DNA of 9,849 nucleotides, taken from contig JABDLQ010000051.1 in NCBI GenBank assembly GCA_013002925.1, positions 1 through 9,849 on the forward strand, read 5' to 3'. Of the stretch, positions 5,787 to 9,849 are shown piece after piece. A model generated the notes under the pieces. It did no database searches. It was not told the origin of the DNA and saw nothing but the letters and a program-made list of their open reading frames with translations. Each line of letters begins with the position of its first letter. The first letter of the stretch is position 1. Made by a program: the position numbers and the translations under genes. The DNA comes from Gammaproteobacteria bacterium. Lineage in GTDB: Bacteria; Pseudomonadota; Gammaproteobacteria; Steroidobacterales; SZUA-146.

Positions 5787-7076
5787 ATGTCATACGAGGC
5801 AAACATCAAGAAGGTGCTGGTCGTGCTCAGCCCCGACCTGATCAGCCCAGACAAACCGAAGCAGTCTCCGCTCATACATCGAGCGGTTTCTTTGGCAAAA
5901 AACGCCGGCTGCGAACTTGAATTGTTTCATGTCTGTTACGACAGTGGACTGGAGTACCAGCTGTTTCGCTCGAGTGCCGATCTCAAGCGCCGGCGGGAAG
6001 CACTGGCCGATCAGGACGCGACGGTACTGGCAGACATTGCAGCGCGTCTGAAAAGTGATGGTATCAACGTGCGTCATGAAGTTCGCTGGGGCAATCCACG
6101 CACTGACGCGATACTCAAAAAGATCGTTCAATCCAAACCCGATATTGTGCTCAAACAGGCGCGAGAGCGCAATTATGTCCTCGGCCTGACGTCCAATACC
6201 GATTGGGATCTTGCCCGACGCTCACCGGTACATGTCTGGCTGGTGAACGAGGAGGTCGAACACATCGATCGAATCATGGCAGCGATTGGCAACAAGTTTA
6301 GCGATCCCGGCGATATTACGACGGCAGTGGACTACGATCTGCTGAAAGTGGCAGGCCTGGTTGGAGATGCATTTGAGGCAGAAATCCACTCGGTAAATGC
6401 TTATCAGGTTCCCGAGTTACGCGATCTGGTTCCTGGTATTGAAGGAACAGTCGCGCCGGTAGCGTCCATCGAGGAGCAACACCGGCTCCGCACCAGGATA
6501 GTGAGTCAGCACAACAGCTCGGTGCAAGCGCTTGCCCAATATTTTAATATCGCAGATGATCATGTGTATGTTCGTGAGGGGCACCCGAACAAGATCATTC
6601 CCCAGGTTGCACAATCCATCGGTGCCGACATGATCGTTATGGGCGCTAACAGCATTGGCCGGCTGGAGCGGCTGATCAGCTCGGTCACAGTTGAGCCGGT
6701 AATGGCAGAGACGCACACTGACATGCTGATAGTCAGAGAGCGGGATCTTGCGGTTGTGCCGGATATTGATGAGCGCCCGATACGCGGTGTTCCCAAATAC
6801 AATCTTGAACATGCAATCACCAATCCGGAGGAAAGTTTCACGTCGCCGTTGGAGGTTGCAAATCTGTCGGACGTCAGTGTCGAACTTCGCAATCGGATCC
6901 TGCAGGCGTGGGAGTACGATATTCGAGCCGAAATGACAGAAGAAAACGAAGGCGGGCCGCCAAGAGGTGTCGATGTAAACGCTCTGGACGAAATCTACTC
7001 CGCAAAAGCGTTGCTGGAGATGAAGCAGCATAAATCCGGCAACCGCCAGGGTGCATTGCACGGCGCGAGCGGGTAG
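5787..7076 (+). CDS. Tandem universal stress protein (UspE-like) with C-terminal extra domain
   Basis: A 429-residue cytoplasmic protein with two Usp domains, roughly residues 6-155 (IKKVLVVLSPD...SPVHVWLV) and 178-316 (VDYDLLKVAGLV...TDMLIVRE), the UspE arrangement. Usp proteins help survival under starvation, oxidative or energy stress, and some bind ATP. In domain 2 the nucleotide-loop region MGANSIGRLERLISSVTVEPV begins at residue 285, but the last Gly of the usual G-x2-G-x9-G-S/T is Ser. Domain 1 has lost the motif (VLKQARERNYVLGLTSNT). E. coli UspE is 316 residues; here about 110 more follow. Residues 346-380 (NPEESFTSPLEV...LSDVSVELRNRILQAWEYDIR) match a small conserved proteobacterial domain typified by L-S-x3-K-x2-I-L-x2-W-x-x-D. 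The start at ATG 5787 follows AGGAG (5773-5777) with 9 nt spacing and is preferred over an in-frame start at 5739. It ends in a strong terminator. Confidence 0.9.
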   Translation: MSYEANIKKVLVVLSPDLISPDKPKQSPLIHRAVSLAKNAGCELELFHVCYDSGLEYQLFRSSADLKRRREALADQDATVLADIAARLKSDGINVRHEVRWGNPRTDAILKKIVQSKPDIVLKQARERNYVLGLTSNTDWDLARRSPVHVWLVNEEVEHIDRIMAAIGNKFSDPGDITTAVDYDLLKVAGLVGDAFEAEIHSVNAYQVPELRDLVPGIEGTVAPVASIEEQHRLRTRIVSQHNSSVQALAQYFNIADDHVYVREGHPNKIIPQVAQSIGADMIVMGANSIGRLERLISSVTVEPVMAETHTDMLIVRERDLAVVPDIDERPIRGVPKYNLEHAITNPEESFTSPLEVANLSDVSVELRNRILQAWEYDIRAEMTEENEGGPPRGVDVNALDEIYSAKALLEMKQHKSGNRQGALHGASG

Positions 7077-7111
7077 TCAATCGGTCCGGCACAGCAACCC
7101 GTTAATTGACA

Positions 7112-7163
7112 GGGGTCGTACCACGGTGTGCAAACACACGGGGTGCGACCCCGGTTTTCTTTA
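7112..7163 (+). terminator. Strong intrinsic terminator after the usp gene
   Basis: A long imperfect hairpin pairs 7112-7130 with 7135-7152 around a CAAA loop; the outer seven pairs (GGGGTCG with CGACCCC) are perfect and the rest is broken by a bulge and a mismatch. GGTTTTCTTT follows. The size and symmetry also resemble REP-type dispersed palindromes of gammaproteobacteria, so it could double as one. Confidence 0.8.
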
Positions 7164-7202
7164 CCGTCAGGGGGGATAACACCCAGCCACTGAATTACCG
7201 GT

Positions 7203-7208
7203 TATACT
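7203..7208 (+). promoter_or_regulatory. Possible -10 box of yjjX
   Basis: TATACT matches 5 of 6 consensus bases and lies 35 nt before the yjjX start, downstream of the preceding terminator, so a promoter is needed around here. No good -35 hexamer sits 16-18 bp upstream, so the call is weak. Confidence 0.3.
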
Positions 7209-7242
7209 GGCTACCGCCTGCATGACTTGGAAAGAATCCTGC

Positions 7243-7785
7243 ATGAAAATTGTCGTCGCCTCGCACAACCCGGTAAAGATCAATGCCGCGCATGAGGCTT
7301 TTGCCACGCTGTTTCCCGACACTCCCTTCGAGATGCTATCGGTCGAAGTTGATTCGGGTGTCGGTGATCAACCGATGTCCGATGCGGCGACTCGCGCAGG
7401 CGCACGTGCACGCGCAACAGGTGCAAAAAAAGAACGCGCCGATGCTGATTTTTGGGTCGGAATCGAAGGTGGTATTGAAGTCATTGACGATCAGCTCATG
7501 GCGTTCGCCTGGATGGCAATCAACGGACCAACTGGCAAGATGTCAGAGGCGCGTAGCACGACATTGCCGCTGCCGCCGGCCATAAAGGAACTTGTTGCCG
7601 CCGGCATGGAACTTGGCGAAGCCAACGACAAGGTCTTTGCCACGGTCAATAGCAAGCAGGGCGGTGGCGCGTTTGGCTTGCTGACAGCGGGCTTGCACAC
7701 ACGGCAGAGCGTGTACACCCAGACGCTGGTCATGGCGCTGATTCCTTTCGTTAATCCACTGTACTCGCAGTCCACGCAGAAGTAG
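7243..7785 (+). CDS. yjjX: Inosine/xanthosine triphosphatase (YjjX family)
   Basis: A house-cleaning enzyme that hydrolyses the non-canonical nucleotides ITP and XTP to their diphosphates, keeping deaminated purines out of RNA and DNA. The 180-residue chain is close to E. coli YjjX. Matching blocks are MKIVVASHNPVKINAA at the start (nucleotide-binding SHNPVK), VDSGVGDQPMSDAATRAGARARA, DADFWVGIEGGIE, EARSTTLPLPPAI, and a C-terminal GAFGLLTAGLHTRQSVYTQTLVMALIPFVNPLY. ATG 7243 is chosen over ATG 7222 because the conserved sequence begins there and GGAAAG (7229-7234) is 8 nt upstream. It stands behind a terminator, so it is not part of the usp operon. The downstream aldo/keto reductase may be read through from it. 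Confidence 0.93.
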   Translation: MKIVVASHNPVKINAAHEAFATLFPDTPFEMLSVEVDSGVGDQPMSDAATRAGARARATGAKKERADADFWVGIEGGIEVIDDQLMAFAWMAINGPTGKMSEARSTTLPLPPAIKELVAAGMELGEANDKVFATVNSKQGGGAFGLLTAGLHTRQSVYTQTLVMALIPFVNPLYSQSTQK

Positions 7786-7795
7786 GGGAGCACAC

Positions 7796-7812
7796 CGCAA
7801 TTATTGCGTTTT
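7796..7812. promoter_or_regulatory. Short palindrome between yjjX and the aldo/keto reductase gene
   Basis: CGCAAT-T-ATTGCG (7796-7808) is a perfect 13-bp inverted repeat followed by TTTT. Folded as CGCAA/TTGCG with a TTA loop it is a poor terminator (5-bp stem); as DNA it could be an operator for the reductase gene. No clear promoter hexamers accompany it. Confidence 0.3.
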
Positions 7813-7848
7813 ACGCATCTTGTAATGACACTTTTTTAGGAAACACAC

Positions 7849-8844
7849 ATGACAGTACAACATCGAAGGTTAGGCAAACACGGCGTGCTGGTGAGCAATA
7901 TCTGTCTCGGCACAATGAACTTTGGATGGCATACCTCTGAGAAAGACAGTTTCAGGATCATGGATCGGGCGCTGGAGCTGGGTATCAATTTCTTCGACAC
8001 GGCCGATGTTTACGGCTGGACGGTCGAGCACGGACATACCGAGGAAATTATCGGACGCTGGCTGGCGCAGGGCGGTGGCCGCCGTGATGCGATCGTGCTG
8101 GCCACCAAGGTGTATAACCCGGTCGACCGCAAGGCCAGTCGACCTGAGGTCAACAGCGACGGCTCCAGCTTGAGTGCCTACAAGATTCGCAAACATTGCG
8201 AAGGCAGTCTGAAGCGTTTGCAGACGGAGTGCATCGACCTGTACCAGATGCATCATATAGATCGTGCCTGTCCGTGGGACGAGATCTGGCAAAGCTTCGA
8301 CACGCTGGTCACGCAGGGCAAGACCGTCTACGTCGGCTCAAGTAACTTCGCCGGCTGGGACATCGCAACGGCCTGTCAGGAGGCGGACAAACGCGGGTTT
8401 ATGGGACTGGTCAGCGAACAGAGCCATTATCATCTTGATAACCGCACAGTTGAGCTCGAGGTCATTCCTGCCTGTCGCCATTATGGTTTGGGTTTACTGC
8501 CGTGGAGTCCGTTGGGCGGCGGGTTGCTCGGTGGCGCATTGGAAAAGCAGGAGACCGGGCGCCGTAAAGACGACGAATTTGCAAAGCGCATCAAGGAAAA
8601 ACGCGGGCAACTGGAGCGATACGAAACCCTTTGCCGTGACATTGGACATCCGCCAGGGGAGGTGGCGCTCGCCTGGCTGCTGCATAACCCGGTAGTGACC
8701 GCGCCTATCATCGGGCCACGCACGATAGAGCAGCTCGACAGCGCAGTGCGCGCGGCAGCGATCGAGCTGGATCAGGAGACGCTCAAAAAGCTCGACGACA
8801 TATTCCCGGGTCCGGGTGAGGCACCGGTGGCGTACGCCTGGTAA
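7849..8844 (+). CDS. Aldo/keto reductase
   Basis: An NADPH-dependent oxidoreductase of the AKR superfamily, reducing aldehydes or ketones to alcohols in the cytoplasm; the substrate is not evident. The 331-residue TIM-barrel chain shows the catalytic tetrad D50 and Y55 (FFDTADVYG), K87 (ATKV) and H135 (LYQMHHID). It also has the conserved SNFAGW segment, the LLPWSPLGGGLL loop, and the cofactor-binding end APIIGPRTIEQL. A stretch at residues 91-113 after the catalytic lysine is longer than minimal AKRs, as in the large YajO-like group that acts on varied carbonyls. The ATG has an AGGAAA site (7838-7843) at good spacing. It follows yjjX by 63 bp in the same direction and converges with the next gene. 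Confidence 0.93.
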   Translation: MTVQHRRLGKHGVLVSNICLGTMNFGWHTSEKDSFRIMDRALELGINFFDTADVYGWTVEHGHTEEIIGRWLAQGGGRRDAIVLATKVYNPVDRKASRPEVNSDGSSLSAYKIRKHCEGSLKRLQTECIDLYQMHHIDRACPWDEIWQSFDTLVTQGKTVYVGSSNFAGWDIATACQEADKRGFMGLVSEQSHYHLDNRTVELEVIPACRHYGLGLLPWSPLGGGLLGGALEKQETGRRKDDEFAKRIKEKRGQLERYETLCRDIGHPPGEVALAWLLHNPVVTAPIIGPRTIEQLDSAVRAAAIELDQETLKKLDDIFPGPGEAPVAYAW

Positions 8845-8880
8845 GCCGATGGGTGGCGCCAGGACACACAAGGGACACGC

Positions 8881-9849
8881 CTAAGTCCCGGCAGCAGCGA
8901 GCACCGTATCGAGCAGTGCCTGCGTCCGTTCGCTCGCCTGCATCCAGTGTTCGCGCTGGTCGGTATTGCGGGTCAAAGCTGCAAAATCTGTGAACATCAA
9001 TGCCGGGCCGGATTGCTGTGATGTTATGCGGGTCTCCGCCCCGGCGCTGGTCGACGCGCTGCTGCCGGCGCAGTGGTAACTCGCCGAGTGATCGTCATCT
9101 TCACCGACGAAGTTGGCCATGCGCAAGACGCCATCAGCACCCGCAAGATCCAGACCGATGTCCACTGATGCTCCATCGAAGCGGCACTGCCATGACGATT
9201 GCATGCCATCATTGAAAGCGAGCGTTCCTTTACCGGCAATAATTACCCCGGTTTCAGGGTCGCGTCGCACCCGCGTGGTGACGTTGCGCGCTGGTCCTGT
9301 CGGTGCAAGATATTCCAAAATTGCACGCATGTTGTACCAACCCAGATCGCCGATCGCGCCGAGTGGCTCGAGCGCCGGGTTGTAACGGATGTCGTTACGA
9401 TCGGTCAACTGGACTAGAAAACGGGTGTCCAGCAACCGCGGTCGGCCGATTATTTTGGCGGCGTTTTTGCGAATTGCGGCATACCGCGGGTGGTGCACAA
9501 AGTGCGTTGCATCCATAAAGCCGACGCCATTTTTCCGACACGCCGCGGTTATGCGTTCAAGTGACGGGAGGCTGGCAAACGGCTTTTCTGCGAGCACGTG
9601 TTTCCCGGCAACTGCAGCCGCAACCGAAACTTCCTCACGCAGGCTGGTCGGCGTCGCGACATAGACGGCATCCACAGCCTCCCACTCGAGCATTTCCTGC
9701 CAGGAGTCATAAGCTTGTTGCGCACCGTGCTCGGCGGCAAACGATTGCGCTTTGTCCATGTCGCGGCTTGCGACCGCACCTAGCGTCGCGGCAGGCGTTG
9801 TGCGGACTACATGGGCCATCCATGAGGCGATGTTGCCCGTGCCGACGAA
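8881..9849 (-). CDS. Gfo/Idh/MocA family oxidoreductase, N-terminus beyond window
   Basis: An NAD(P)-dependent sugar or alcohol dehydrogenase-type protein. The frame stays open to the right edge, where FVGTGNIASWMAHVV contains the Rossmann GxGxxx nucleotide loop, so an ATG at 9819 is internal and the true start is just past 9849. Further hallmarks are AVYVATPTSLREE, KHVLAEKPF with the catalytic lysine, DATHFVHHPRY, and GAIGDLGWYNMRAILEY. The last corresponds to the family D-L/I-G-x-H/Y signature, with Tyr in place of His as in dihydrodiol and xylose dehydrogenase-like members. About 323 residues are visible, consistent with a nearly full-length member of the usual 320-380. It converges with the aldo/keto reductase gene across a 36-bp gap without a terminator hairpin. 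The substrate is unknown. Confidence 0.92.
   Translation of the reverse strand, partial: FVGTGNIASWMAHVVRTTPAATLGAVASRDMDKAQSFAAEHGAQQAYDSWQEMLEWEAVDAVYVATPTSLREEVSVAAAVAGKHVLAEKPFASLPSLERITAACRKNGVGFMDATHFVHHPRYAAIRKNAAKIIGRPRLLDTRFLVQLTDRNDIRYNPALEPLGAIGDLGWYNMRAILEYLAPTGPARNVTTRVRRDPETGVIIAGKGTLAFNDGMQSSWQCRFDGASVDIGLDLAGADGVLRMANFVGEDDDHSASYHCAGSSASTSAGAETRITSQQSGPALMFTDFAALTRNTDQREHWMQASERTQALLDTVLAAAGT

Noticed and set aside
9817..9819. ATG as the start of the Gfo/Idh/MocA gene
   Set aside because: The Rossmann glycine loop GTGNIA lies upstream of it in the same frame, so the gene must begin beyond the window edge.
1..9849. Mobile element, prophage, CRISPR, toxin-antitoxin or defence system
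   Set aside because: No transposase, integrase, direct-repeat array, tRNA attachment site or defence-type domain was seen on either strand.

Overview
The window looks like a chromosomal stretch of a free-living proteobacterium, most likely a gammaproteobacterium. The evidence is moderate GC with compact Shine-Dalgarno-led genes, an NhaA antiporter, a YjjX-type NTPase, a two-domain universal stress protein and a lipoprotein amidohydrolase. The PEP carboxykinase is the GTP-dependent type, unlike the ATP enzyme of enteric bacteria. No phage, transposase, CRISPR, tRNA or rRNA signal was found. Species cannot be named from sequence alone.

Layout: (1) 1-649, minus strand: the 5' part of a lipoprotein amidohydrolase that runs off the left edge. 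(2) 650-1190: a long divergent intergenic region ending in the pckG promoter and leader, which carries a terminator-like hairpin. (3) 1191-3038: pckG, a complete GTP-dependent PEP carboxykinase (gluconeogenesis). (4) 3039-3179: a convergent gap with a GC-rich hairpin lacking a T-tract. (5) 3180-5140, minus strand: marR then nhaA, which overlap or nearly overlap and so form an operon. nhaA has no ATG, GTG or TTG able to encode its full first helix; the best-placed start is an ATC directly after a strong ribosome-binding site. (6) 5141-5462: a very AT-rich divergent control region with several perfect palindromes, two of which overlap predicted promoters facing opposite ways. (7) 5463-7076, plus strand: a small HesB/IscA-like protein without the metal-binding cysteines, followed by a tandem Usp protein carrying an extra C-terminal domain. 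A strong intrinsic terminator follows. (8) 7243-7785: yjjX, inosine/xanthosine triphosphatase. (9) 7849-8844: an aldo/keto reductase. (10) 8881-9849, minus strand: a Gfo/Idh/MocA oxidoreductase whose extreme N-terminus lies beyond the right edge.

The most coherent unit is 3180-7076: a MarR regulator and Na+/H+ antiporter diverging from a HesB-like/Usp pair across one shared operator-rich region. I infer a locally controlled ion, pH or general stress module. The remaining genes are housekeeping or accessory metabolism with no evident functional link to it.
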